Source: Thiomicrorhabdus heinhorstiae
GTDB taxonomy: Bacteria; Pseudomonadota; Gammaproteobacteria; Thiomicrospirales; Thiomicrospiraceae
Direction of reading: 5' to 3'
NCBI RefSeq assembly: GCF_013391765.2
Contig: NZ_JACBGI020000010.1
Span: 1 to 64,000 of the forward strand
DNA length: 64,000 bases
Translations under genes and position numbers: made by a program
Shown: one piece after another, positions 53,940 to 62,396 of the stretch
Layout of the letters: every line of letters begins with the position of its first letter
How positions within the stretch are numbered: the stretch's first letter is position 1
Notes under the pieces: generated by a model
The model's database searches: none
The model's input: the letters and a program-made list of their open reading frames with translations, nothing else
Told to the model about the DNA's origin: nothing

Positions 53940-54371
53940 ATGCAACCGAAATATTCATTAACCCGCAACGTGCAAAGAACAAAACGCGATCTGGAAGAAA
54001 ATCTGATCCCCTTGATCAATATTGTTTTCCTACTACTGATTTTCTTTATTACCGCCGGACAGATCTCGCAAATTTCCAACAACGATATTGATCCGCCTTA
54101 TCTGCAACAAGCGGATCAATTAACGTCCAAACCGATCTATATCGAGGTGCAAAAGGACGATCGCTTGCTGATTAACGGAAAATGGATTTCATCAGTCGAG
54201 CTGAAAAACCATCTTGAACTATTTTCCGAATCGGAAAAACGTCAGCTGATTCTAAAAGTTGATAAAGCAACTAAAGCACAAAAGCTGTACGGCCTTTTGA
54301 GCTCTTTAAAGAATGGCGGCGTCGGCAAGATTTTGTTGGTCACGCAAACTCAGGAAAAAGCAGATGAATAA
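53940..54371 (+). CDS. ExbD-type protein 2
   Basis: The 143-residue protein has [19 protein letters not shown], in which Asn replaces the Asp that normally lines the channel (compare IDVVFI in its neighbour). It is therefore an unusual ExbD. The ATG at 53940 is 11 bases after the first exbD; the long frame reported upstream is rejected as overlap. It overlaps tonB by eight bases. Confidence 0.85.
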   Translation: MQPKYSLTRNVQRTKRDLEENLIPLINIVFLLLIFFITAGQISQISNNDIDPPYLQQADQLTSKPIYIEVQKDDRLLINGKWISSVELKNHLELFSESEKRQLILKVDKATKAQKLYGLLSSLKNGGVGKILLVTQTQEKADE

Positions 54372-55404
54372 AAGTGTTTGGACAGCCGCGCTTGCTCTAG
54401 CCGCCCTGCTGCACCTGATGATCTTGTCGACACTGCTGAATGCCGAAGAGATTGATATTTCAACTTTTGGCGGTGCTCAACACCACTCGAACCATCAGAA
54501 CACCCATGGAAATGCCAACCCGCTGCTGATCGCGGATTTATCGCTTATCGCACTAAACAACAAACCGGAAGAGCTTAAACCGGAAATAGCACCTGCACCG
54601 GTCAAGAAACCGGAAATAGCACCTGCACCGGTCAAGAAACCGGAAGTGAAGAAACCGGAAGTGAAGAAACCGGAAGTGAAGAAACCGGAAGTGAAGAAAC
54701 CGGAAGTGAAGAAACCGGAAGTGAAGAAACCGGAGGTGAAGAAACCGGAGGTGAAGAAACCGGAGGTGAAGAAACCGGAGGTGAAGAAACCGGAGGTGAA
54801 GAAACCGGAGGTGAAGAAACCGGAGGTGAAGAAACCGGAGGTGAAGAAACCGGAGGTGAAGAAGCCGGAGGTGAAGAAGCCGGAGGTGAAGAAGCCGGAG
54901 GTGAAGAAGTCGGAAGAATCCATTTCCAGTCAAGAAAACACCCCTAACCTCCCTAGCGATGCAGCCCCATCAAATCAGCAAGCCAGGGAACATCAGGAAA
55001 CGGCAACACCTCAATCGGATTCGAATCGCGGTGCAACTTCGAGTGCCAGCCCTGCTGCCGCTTCAAAGCAGCGCTCGATCACGCAAAGCGGCAATAACAA
55101 AGAACTGATTAACCGCTACTTTAGCGAATTAAAGGCTTGGCTGAACCGACATAAGGAATATCCGGTCAGAGCCAAGCAAAACAAGGAACAAGGCGTTGCA
55201 ATCGTTCAATTTACTATCGATCGCCAAGGAAAAGTCCTCAGCGCCAAGTTGAAACGCAGCTCAGGATTTAAGCGCCTAGACCATGCCGCATTGCAGATGT
55301 TGCAGAAAGCGAATCCTCTGCCGGCGATTCCCGAATTCCTAGGAAGAGACTCACTGACATTGGCCATACCAGTTGAGTATTCACTAATAACTAATAAGTC
55401 ATGA
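54364..55404 (+). CDS. tonB: TonB with a long VKKPE repeat
   Basis: TonB passes the energy of the ExbB/ExbD channel to outer-membrane receptors. The protein has an N-terminal membrane helix (residues 6-24), a Pro/Lys-rich rod, and a C-terminal domain (about 255-346) with [21 protein letters not shown] and [19 protein letters not shown]. Most of the rod is a tandem array of VKKPE pentapeptides (54631-54915). The array should span the periplasm as an extended rod. ATG at 54364 is chosen over an earlier frame. Confidence 0.93.
   Translation: MNKSVWTAALALAALLHLMILSTLLNAEEIDISTFGGAQHHSNHQNTHGNANPLLIADLSLIALNNKPEELKPEIAPAPVKKPEIAPAPVKKPEVKKPEVKKPEVKKPEVKKPEVKKPEVKKPEVKKPEVKKPEVKKPEVKKPEVKKPEVKKPEVKKPEVKKPEVKKPEVKKPEVKKPEVKKSEESISSQENTPNLPSDAAPSNQQAREHQETATPQSDSNRGATSSASPAAASKQRSITQSGNNKELINRYFSELKAWLNRHKEYPVRAKQNKEQGVAIVQFTIDRQGKVLSAKLKRSSGFKRLDHAALQMLQKANPLPAIPEFLGRDSLTLAIPVEYSLITNKS
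54631..54915 (+). repeat. 15-bp tandem repeat in tonB, 19 copies
   Basis: Nineteen direct 15-bp units encode VKKPE (the last is VKKSE). Codon variants are ordered: early units end AAA CCG GAA, middle ones AAA CCG GAG, and the last ones AAG CCG GAG, so the array looks to have grown by stepwise duplication. Copy number is likely variable. Confidence 0.95.
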
Positions 55405-55423
55405 ACGTAAGGAGACACATCAC

Positions 55424-57751
55424 ATGACAGACCAGATCAACAGCGGGCTCCTTAAACCTTTGAGTTTAAGAAGCAATTCTTCGTTTCCGAAAAACCGCCA
55501 TTTGGCAAAGGGTGCACTGGCCATCGGAGTTTCGTCTTTAATGACGCCTATGGCGATGGCCGAAGAAGTCATCAATCTGGATACTTTGCAGGTTGAAGAA
55601 CGGACTATCGACACTAACCCTTATGCCGAACCGGGCGCCCCTTACAAAGCCAGGATTTCCGGCGACCAACGTCACGTCAAACCGATCGCGGAAACACCGC
55701 AAACGATTTCCGTACTGACGCAAACCCAGATCGAAGATTCAGGAAAAAGCGATCTGAAAGAAATTCTGGCAGCCCAGCCTGGGATCACTTTGGGAACCGG
55801 TGAAAACGGAAACGCCTTCGGCGATCGTTATATTATCCGTGGTCACGAAGCACGCAGTGATGTTTTTGTCGACGGTCTGAAAGATCCGGGTATGACGATT
55901 CGCGAAAGCTTTGCTACCGAACAGATCGAAATCAGCAAAGGTCCTAGTTCGACGTTTGCCGGACGCGGTACAACCGGCGGTGCGGTCAACAGCGTAACCA
56001 AACAAGCCAACAGCGAATACAGCTTTACCAAGTTGCAAGGCGGCATCGGAACGGATGGTTACCATCGCTATACATTGGACAGCAACCAAAAAATCAGTGA
56101 CGATTTTGCGGTACGCCTGAACTTGCTTGATCACCGCGAAGGCGTTCCTGATCGAGATCCCGCAGAACGTCAGAGACAAGGTTTCGCTTTATCCGGCGTA
56201 TATGAAGCCTCGGACAAACTTAAAATCATAGCCGATATCTATCACCTTGAAGCGAACGACAAACCGGATCTGGGCGGTTATATTCAAAACAATGAACCGC
56301 ATGGCGATGTACCGGTTTATCTGCAGGATCAAGATTTCCTGAAATCGACAATCAATACCGCGACTCTGCGCCTGGAATACGAAATTAACGATTCCGTCCG
56401 CCTGCATAACGCCATGCGTTACGGCACGACAGAAAACGGTTATGTCGTGACCGGCGCACGCGGAACCACAACGGACGCTTCCGATCCGAACGGTTCCTAC
56501 GACACTATTTCGTTAAGTACTCACCAGGGCTGGCAGGATGTTTCATACTTTGTCGACCAGTTAAATCTATATGTCGACCACTCCAGCGGAGATATCGATC
56601 ATAAGATGATTTTCGGTGCGGAATTCTCCGACATGAAAGTCAAGAACGGCGTTTACGACGTGACCAACACCGGTGCAACAAACTGTATCGTTTCCGGACG
56701 CGGCGGTTTGAGCAACGGTTACTGTGCCGTTGATGCCAGCGGCAACGTTGTGGCGAATTTGAACGGATTGATGGGTCGCTCGATCAGTAAAGGGGATTTC
56801 GACTCGGATTACAATATCGTTACCACCTCGCTGTACGCGATGGATACCGCCGATGTAACCGATAAATTTTCGGTATTCGCCGGAATCCGCTTTGACCATT
56901 TCGATTATAAGAACACCATCCAGCGCAGCGGCGTACAAACCCCCTACAGTTATTCCGATAACCTTTGGAACGGCCACGTGGGAATGGTTTACGACCTGAC
57001 GGACGAAGGCAATATCTATGCTAGCTATAGCACAGCAGCCAATATCAACGGCGGAGAATCCGATGTCGGAACCAGCAGCGGTTACGGCGGTCTGGTAACC
57101 TATAACGGAACCGTAGCCGGTGCCGATCCGGAAATCACCGAGAGCTACGAGATCGGTACCAAATGGAACCTGTTCGACGGCAAACTTCTGGCTACCGCCG
57201 CCCTATTCCGTATCACCAAATCCGATGTTATGGAAGGTGCCGACTACGATTCGATCGGAACCTTTAATACCGGTAAAAACCAGGTGGAAGGGATCGAGTT
57301 AGGTTTAAGCGGAAACCTGACGGAAAAACTTTCCACTCAAGCCGGCGTGACCTTTATGAACTCGGAAATCCTTAAATCCGCTACCGCGGCCAATGTCGGA
57401 AAACGCCTGAGCAATTTCGCGGACAATTCCGCTTATGTGCAAATGCGTTATCAAACCACGCCTAAACTGGCGATCGGCGGTAGCATGACTTACCGTAGCG
57501 AAATGTACGCCGGTCAACCGGATACCGCAGCCGGTTATAACTCCACCACAGGTGAATACAGCGTTAAGATTCCGGCATATACCGTCTACGACCTGTTTGC
57601 AACCTACGAGTTCAACCGTAAACTGGATGCCCGCATCAATGTCGGCAATGTCACTAACGAAACCTATTACCTAGCGGCCTACCGAAGCGGTTCCTTCGCT
57701 TATCTCGGCGACGCCCGCAATGTTAAATTAACCCTGAACTACGAGTTCTAA
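55424..57751 (+). CDS. TonB-dependent siderophore receptor (Fiu-like)
   Basis: This 775-residue outer-membrane receptor imports ferric siderophores with energy from TonB. A long N-terminal region ends in a signal cleavage near residue 45 (PMAMA), followed by a TonB-box-like LDTLQVEE. The plug domain has IAETPQTISVLTQTQIEDS, YIIRGHEARSDVFVDGLKD and SKGPSSTFAGRGTTGGAVN. The rest is a beta barrel ending in Phe (LTLNYEF), as is usual. Catecholate receptors of the Fiu kind are the closest match in my judgement. It follows tonB by 19 bases. Confidence 0.9.
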   Translation: MTDQINSGLLKPLSLRSNSSFPKNRHLAKGALAIGVSSLMTPMAMAEEVINLDTLQVEERTIDTNPYAEPGAPYKARISGDQRHVKPIAETPQTISVLTQTQIEDSGKSDLKEILAAQPGITLGTGENGNAFGDRYIIRGHEARSDVFVDGLKDPGMTIRESFATEQIEISKGPSSTFAGRGTTGGAVNSVTKQANSEYSFTKLQGGIGTDGYHRYTLDSNQKISDDFAVRLNLLDHREGVPDRDPAERQRQGFALSGVYEASDKLKIIADIYHLEANDKPDLGGYIQNNEPHGDVPVYLQDQDFLKSTINTATLRLEYEINDSVRLHNAMRYGTTENGYVVTGARGTTTDASDPNGSYDTISLSTHQGWQDVSYFVDQLNLYVDHSSGDIDHKMIFGAEFSDMKVKNGVYDVTNTGATNCIVSGRGGLSNGYCAVDASGNVVANLNGLMGRSISKGDFDSDYNIVTTSLYAMDTADVTDKFSVFAGIRFDHFDYKNTIQRSGVQTPYSYSDNLWNGHVGMVYDLTDEGNIYASYSTAANINGGESDVGTSSGYGGLVTYNGTVAGADPEITESYEIGTKWNLFDGKLLATAALFRITKSDVMEGADYDSIGTFNTGKNQVEGIELGLSGNLTEKLSTQAGVTFMNSEILKSATAANVGKRLSNFADNSAYVQMRYQTTPKLAIGGSMTYRSEMYAGQPDTAAGYNSTTGEYSVKIPAYTVYDLFATYEFNRKLDARINVGNVTNETYYLAAYRSGSFAYLGDARNVKLTLNYEF

Positions 57752-57761
57752 TCTGCCAGGC

Positions 57762-57786
57762 CCGTGTATCCAATTTGGATACACGG
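57762..57786 (+). terminator. intercistronic hairpin after the receptor gene
   Basis: Arms CCGTGTATCC and GGATACACGG with a five-base loop form a perfect 10-bp stem. No T run follows, so it may be a stabiliser or processing hairpin rather than a terminator. Confidence 0.6.
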
Positions 57787-57845
57787 TCTAATCCGGTTTA
57801 AGATCCTAATTACATCAGGAACATAAAATTTGGTAACTAATCCCT

Positions 57846-58940
57846 ATGCAACAGTACGATCCCAACGAAATTATCCGACACATTTACCGGGCTGAGGATT
57901 ACCAGCGCCTGGCTGAAGAGTTACTTGAGCCATCCGTGTATGCTCACATTGCCGGAGGCAGCGGTTGCGAAAGAACCCTTAAAGCCAATGTTTCCGAGTT
58001 GGATCGCATTCAACTTCTTCCGCGCATTTTACGGGATTGTTCCAGTGGATCGACTCGAACGCAAATATTCGACAGAAGTCTATCCCACCCGATTTTCCTT
58101 GCACCAGTGGCCTACCAATCACTGGTGCATCCCGAAGGGGAAATTGAAACCGCCCACGCTGCCGAGGCCACGGATACTCCGATGGTTCTGAGTACCTTAT
58201 CCAGTTGTTCTCTGGAAGAAATCGCTAAAAACAACAGCGGATTAAAATGGTTTCAACTCTACTTTCAACCCAGTTTTGTCGATACGCTTGATTTGGTACG
58301 CCGAGCGGAAAAGTCCGCTTATCAGGCGATTATCGTCACCCTCGACACACCCGTGCAAACAGTCAGTCATCGGGCACAGAAAGCCGGCTTTAGAATGCCC
58401 GACCATATTCAGGATGCCAACCTGACTAATTATGCACCGCACAACACAATACAGATAGAGCAAGACGAAAGCTTTATTTTTCAAGGTATTATGCGCCAAG
58501 CCCCCAAATGGGAAGATCTGCGCCATTTGCTTGCAGAAACCCAGCTTCCGGTATTCGTTAAGGGCGCCTTGCATCCCGCAGACATCGACCAACTTTTGCA
58601 AATCGGCATCAGTGGACTGGTGATATCAAATCATGGTGGACGCGCTTTGGACAGCACTCCGGCAACCATTCAGCTCTTATCAGCTATCCGCGCCCGTGTC
58701 GGCAAGAATTTCCCGCTGATTTTCGATAGCGGCATTCGCTCCGGCGAACACATTTTCAAAGCTCTGGCGCTCGGGGCCGACGCGGTAATGGTCGGTCGGC
58801 TGCAAATGTATGCCTTGGCTTTAGGCGGCGCGCTCGGCGTTGCCCATATGCTCAAAGTTCTGCGAGAAGAACTCGAAGTATGCATGGCTTTAACCGGCTG
58901 CAGCCAGATCAGCGACATCACTCCCGAAACACTTTTATAA
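57846..58940 (+). CDS. FMN-dependent alpha-hydroxy-acid oxidase
   Basis: The protein resembles lactate or glycolate oxidase. It has SNHGGRALDSTPA (active His and Arg), FLAPVAYQSLVHPEGE with an Ala/Tyr substrate region, FVKGALHPADI (FMN-binding Lys) and FDSGIRSGEHIFKALALGADAVMVGR. Length of 364 is normal. It sits between an iron receptor and piuC, an unusual place. Whether it makes hydrogen peroxide or reduces quinone is unclear. Confidence 0.88.
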   Translation: MQQYDPNEIIRHIYRAEDYQRLAEELLEPSVYAHIAGGSGCERTLKANVSELDRIQLLPRILRDCSSGSTRTQIFDRSLSHPIFLAPVAYQSLVHPEGEIETAHAAEATDTPMVLSTLSSCSLEEIAKNNSGLKWFQLYFQPSFVDTLDLVRRAEKSAYQAIIVTLDTPVQTVSHRAQKAGFRMPDHIQDANLTNYAPHNTIQIEQDESFIFQGIMRQAPKWEDLRHLLAETQLPVFVKGALHPADIDQLLQIGISGLVISNHGGRALDSTPATIQLLSAIRARVGKNFPLIFDSGIRSGEHIFKALALGADAVMVGRLQMYALALGGALGVAHMLKVLREELEVCMALTGCSQISDITPETLL

Positions 58941-58963
58941 AATTATAGAGCGGAGAACAATCT

Positions 58964-59644
58964 ATGCTACTCGTCATAGAAGAAGTCTTATCCAAAAATG
59001 AAGTACAGCAATATCGCCGACATCTGGAAAAGGCCCCTTGGGAAGACGGGCAAAAAACTGCCGGCAGCTTATCTTCCAAAGTCAAAAACAACCTGCAACT
59101 TGACGATCAATCGGATATCGCAATCAGTTTGGGAAATCATATTTTACAAACTCTGGGTCAACACCCTTTGTTCACATCGGCAGCGTTACCCAACAAGATT
59201 CACCCTCCCAAATTCAACTGTTACCAAGGCGGCGGCCACTATGGAGCACACGTCGATAGCGCCATTATGTATATCCCCGGCAGCAATATCACACTGCGCA
59301 GCGACCTGTCCGCCACCCTGTTTTTAAGCGATCCGGACGAGTACGAAGGTGGTGAATTGACCATCGAAGACCAGTTTGGCGCACAAAAAGTCAAGCTCGC
59401 TGCCGGCGATATGGTTCTCTATCCTTCCAGCAGTCTGCACCATGTCACCCCCGTGACGAAGGGTGCACGGATTTCGTCCTTTTTCTGGATCCAGAGCATG
59501 ATTAAAGATGAAGCGGAAAGAACCCTCTTGTTTGATTTGGACCAATCCATTCAGGAACTGTCTGCACAAAACCCGAATTCACAGGAAATTCTCCGTCTAA
59601 CCGGGGTTTATCACAACTTACTCAGACGCTGGTCTGATATTTAA
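58964..59644 (+). CDS. piuC: PiuC-type Fe(II)/2-oxoglutarate dioxygenase
   Basis: PiuC/YbiX proteins are PKHD-type hydroxylases linked with catecholate receptors such as Fiu. The 226 residues have a double-stranded beta-helix with the metal triad: HYGAHVDSA (His, Asp) and [21 protein letters not shown] (His, Arg). Its gene follows the receptor as in E. coli fiu-ybiX. The substrate is unknown; a role in siderophore modification is suggested. Confidence 0.9.
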   Translation: MLLVIEEVLSKNEVQQYRRHLEKAPWEDGQKTAGSLSSKVKNNLQLDDQSDIAISLGNHILQTLGQHPLFTSAALPNKIHPPKFNCYQGGGHYGAHVDSAIMYIPGSNITLRSDLSATLFLSDPDEYEGGELTIEDQFGAQKVKLAAGDMVLYPSSSLHHVTPVTKGARISSFFWIQSMIKDEAERTLLFDLDQSIQELSAQNPNSQEILRLTGVYHNLLRRWSDI

Positions 59645-59661
59645 AACAGAAGGATTTTTCG

Positions 59662-59949
59662 ATGATTAAACGTTCTCTACTTGTACTGACGGCCTTGACT
59701 GTTTCGGCTAACGCCTATGCTTCGGCCAAGTGCCCGAAAGCACCAAAAGATCAATGGATGCACGTTCTGGATATGCAGAAAAAAATCGTTAACGACTACG
59801 GATTTGCAATTAAGAAATTCCAAACCGACGGTAATTGTTATGAAATCTATGGTTGGGGATTAAACGACAAGAAAGACAAATTCGTTAAGGTAGAAGTCTA
59901 CTTCAACCCGGTCAATGGCGAGATCGTTAAAAAAGTCATCGATGATTAA
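59662..59949 (+). CDS. periplasmic PepSY-like protein, 95 aa
   Basis: A signal peptide (MIKRSLLVLTALTVSANAYA, ending near residue 20) precedes a small PepSY-like domain with WMHVLDMQKKIVNDYGF, CYEIYGWGLN, VEVYFNPVNGEIVKK. PepSY proteins next to cytochrome b561 are a recurring pair in heme or iron reduction. The stop overlaps the cytochrome start by eight bases. Confidence 0.8.
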   Translation: MIKRSLLVLTALTVSANAYASAKCPKAPKDQWMHVLDMQKKIVNDYGFAIKKFQTDGNCYEIYGWGLNDKKDKFVKVEVYFNPVNGEIVKKVIDD

Positions 59950-60469
59950 GCACGACAAACCTAGCGTTGAAGTCTGGGATCATGTTGTCCGTTTATTTCA
60001 CTGGTCGGTTGCCGTCCTGTTTTTAGCCAGCTATTGGTTGACGGAGGGCGGTAGTTCCATCCACGAATACTGCGGATATGCCGTTATGCTGCTGGTAATC
60101 GCCAGAATTTTTTGGGGATTCATCGGCTCTCCGAATGCCCTTTTCAAAAACTTCTGGCCGACAGCAGCGGCGATTAAAGCACAGCTGAAAGACTTTTCTT
60201 CTCATCCGCACGGACACGGCCACAGCCCACTTGGTGCCTTGATGGTTTTGACGCTACTGGCGCTGCTACTCATTACTTCTTTAAGCGGATGGATGCGCAA
60301 CTGGGATCTGTTCTGGGGGGAAGACTGGATACAGCGTCTACACGAAATTTCGGCACATATTCTGCAATTTCTGGTTATCCTGCACATCACGTCTGTCATT
60401 CTGATCCAGAAATATGCCCGGATCAATTTAATTCGCGGCATGATCACAGGCAAACAAAAATCCCGGTAA
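59942..60469 (+). CDS. cytochrome b561 family protein
   Basis: A 175-residue inner-membrane di-heme protein. VWDHVVRLFHWSVAVLFLAS starts with the first heme His, HEYCGYAVMLLVIARIFWGF gives another, and HPHGHGHSPLGALMVL and LHEISAHILQFLVILHIT give the rest, across four helices. The ATG at 59942 overlaps the PepSY stop. It may pass electrons to reduce ferric siderophore iron; that is inference. Confidence 0.87.
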   Translation: MIKHDKPSVEVWDHVVRLFHWSVAVLFLASYWLTEGGSSIHEYCGYAVMLLVIARIFWGFIGSPNALFKNFWPTAAAIKAQLKDFSSHPHGHGHSPLGALMVLTLLALLLITSLSGWMRNWDLFWGEDWIQRLHEISAHILQFLVILHITSVILIQKYARINLIRGMITGKQKSR

Positions 60470-60658
60470 ATTGCCTATCCTTTCACTAGAAAGAACCCCC
60501 TTATTTAAAATATGCTGACAGGTCCTTTTCGCATTATCGACTTAATGGATCAACTAAGAAGTGAAAATTATCCCCAATTAGTATTGAAAACAATTATTAT
60601 TTAACCTATTATTCTCCATGTTAATCATTATCATTTAGATTGTATGGAGAGCCTTGCC
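60470..60658. promoter_or_regulatory. AT-rich promoter region of the fbp genes
   Basis: The 19-base stretch CTCCATGTTAATCATTATC (60614-60632) matches the Fur consensus at 14 of 19 positions by my count and is the best Fur box of the window. It lies about 26 bases before fbpC. Repression by Fe2+-Fur is expected. Confidence 0.7.
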
Positions 60659-61321
60659 ATGCTGGCTTTAGAAAACGTTACTGTCGTGCACGATAAATCA
60701 CCGGTGCTAAATGCCTGCAGCCTGTGTATGCAAACCCACGAGATTCTCGGCCTGATGGGAAAAAGCGGTAGCGGCAAAACGACACTACTGCGAACAATAG
60801 CCGGTTTTCAAAACCTGCATCAAGGTGTCGTATCAATCGGTCAGCGTTGCTTAAGCAAACCGGGGTTCTGTACCGCACCCGAACAGCGTGCGATCGGTAT
60901 GGTATTTCAGGACTTCGCCCTCTTTCCCCACTTAACCGTCGAAGAAAACATCGTTTTCGGTCTGAAGGGACAATCCAGCCAACAGAAAAAGTCCCGCGCT
61001 CTGGAATTGGCGAATATGATGGAAATTTCCGAACTGTTAAAGCGCTATCCGCATGAACTCTCCGGCGGCCAGCAGCAACGTGTTGCCATCGCCCGGGCAA
61101 TGGCGCCAAAACCGTCGCTAATTCTCTTCGATGAGCCTTTTTCCAGCCTGGATCGCGCCCTTGCCATGAAACTGGCCAAAACCCTTCGCGAATGGCTCAA
61201 ACAGGAACAAATGACGGCACTGGTCGTCACCCATTCATCCGATGAAGCACACCTTTTATGCGACCGCCTGGCACATCTGAACGCAGGTTCATTGCAATTC
61301 GACGAACAGAAAGTCGCTTAA
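60659..61321 (+). CDS. fbpC: ferric iron ABC transporter ATP-binding protein FbpC
   Basis: FbpC energises import of Fe3+ through FbpB. The ABC domain has Walker A GKSGSGKTTLL (about 36-46), signature LSGGQQQRV, and Walker B LILFDEPFSSLD. The protein has 220 residues, much shorter than the 350-residue FbpC with a C-terminal regulatory domain. The ATG at 60659 is chosen because GGAGAG lies eight bases upstream. It is the first gene of the fbpC-fbpA-fbpB run, an unusual gene order. Confidence 0.88.
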   Translation: MLALENVTVVHDKSPVLNACSLCMQTHEILGLMGKSGSGKTTLLRTIAGFQNLHQGVVSIGQRCLSKPGFCTAPEQRAIGMVFQDFALFPHLTVEENIVFGLKGQSSQQKKSRALELANMMEISELLKRYPHELSGGQQQRVAIARAMAPKPSLILFDEPFSSLDRALAMKLAKTLREWLKQEQMTALVVTHSSDEAHLLCDRLAHLNAGSLQFDEQKVA

Positions 61322-61358
61322 TTTCAGCAGATGCAATCGATTAAAACAGGATCTAACA

Positions 61359-62396
61359 ATGCTACATAACATTTTCTCTAAATGGATCACTGCCGGTTTA
61401 GCCGTTGTACTCCTTACTCCGGCGACAGCACTTGTTACCAGTAGCGGTGCCCTTGCAGCTGAAAACAAACTGGTGATTTACAGTGCCCGTAAAGAGCATT
61501 TACTCAAGCCGTTATTAGACGAATTCACCAAAGAAACCGGCATTGAAACTCTGCTTTACACCGGAAAAGACAGTGCTTTGATCGAACGCGTCAAAGCTGA
61601 AGGCGATAAAACCGACGCCGATATTTTAATGATGGCCGACGCGGGCAACCTGGGTTATGCGGCCGAGCAGGACCTGTTTGCAAAACTCGATTCGCAAACC
61701 GTTCGCGAACGTATTCCTGCACACCTTCGCGACGATCAGGATCGCTGGACCGGTCTGTCGGTTCGCGCCCGAACGCTGGTCTACTCTACCGAACGCGTCA
61801 ACCCGAAAGACTTGAGCGGATATCAAGATCTGGCCGATCCGAAATGGCAAGGAAAACTGTGTCTGAGGACCTCTAAAAAAGTCTATAACAAATCGTTGGT
61901 CGCCTCATTGATCTCGCACTACGGTGAAGATCAAGCGGAAAAAATCGTCACAGGCTGGGTTAACAATCTGGCCGCCAAACCTTACGCCAAAGATTCGCAA
62001 GTCATGGATGCGATTCTCGCCGGTCGTTGCGATGTCGGGATTGTTAACAGCTATTATTTCGGTCGTCTGGTAGAGAAAAAACCGCAAGTTGCTCTTGCGC
62101 TGTTCTGGGCTGATCAACAAGGACATGGCACTCATGTAAATATTTCCGGAGCGGGCATTATCAAAAGCAGCGATCAGGCGGCTAATGCCCGAACCTTAAT
62201 CGAATGGCTCACCCAAAATAAAGCACAATCCCTGTATGCCGAAGTAAACCAGGAATATCCTGCCGATCCGCAGATCCCCCCCTCTAAAACCGTTGCTTCC
62301 TGGGGGAAATTCAAAGCGGACGATTTAAGCTTGTCGGAAGTCGTTCGACTGCAACAACAAGCGGTACGATTAATGCAAAAGGTCGGCTATCGTTAA
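61359..62396 (+). CDS. fbpA: periplasmic ferric iron-binding protein FbpA
   Basis: FbpA binds Fe3+ in the periplasm. It has a signal peptide (to about residue 33, LAA), then KLVIYSARKEHLLKPLLDEF, the class typical start, VYSTERVNPKDLSGYQDLADPKWQGKLCLRTS and YYFGRLVEKKP with paired tyrosines near the C-lobe (NSYYFGR), which bind iron in this family. Length of 345 fits. Its TAA is directly followed by the fbpB TTG. Confidence 0.93.
   Translation: MLHNIFSKWITAGLAVVLLTPATALVTSSGALAAENKLVIYSARKEHLLKPLLDEFTKETGIETLLYTGKDSALIERVKAEGDKTDADILMMADAGNLGYAAEQDLFAKLDSQTVRERIPAHLRDDQDRWTGLSVRARTLVYSTERVNPKDLSGYQDLADPKWQGKLCLRTSKKVYNKSLVASLISHYGEDQAEKIVTGWVNNLAAKPYAKDSQVMDAILAGRCDVGIVNSYYFGRLVEKKPQVALALFWADQQGHGTHVNISGAGIIKSSDQAANARTLIEWLTQNKAQSLYAEVNQEYPADPQIPPSKTVASWGKFKADDLSLSEVVRLQQQAVRLMQKVGYR

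Noticed and set aside
54631-54915. Regular short repeats that might look like a CRISPR array
   Set aside because: Units are 15 bp, directly adjoining, in frame, without spacers; it is a coding tandem repeat.
54495-54933. Long antisense frames of repeated FTSGF or LHLRF units
   Set aside because: They are reverse readings of the tonB 15-bp repeat, an artefact of low complexity.
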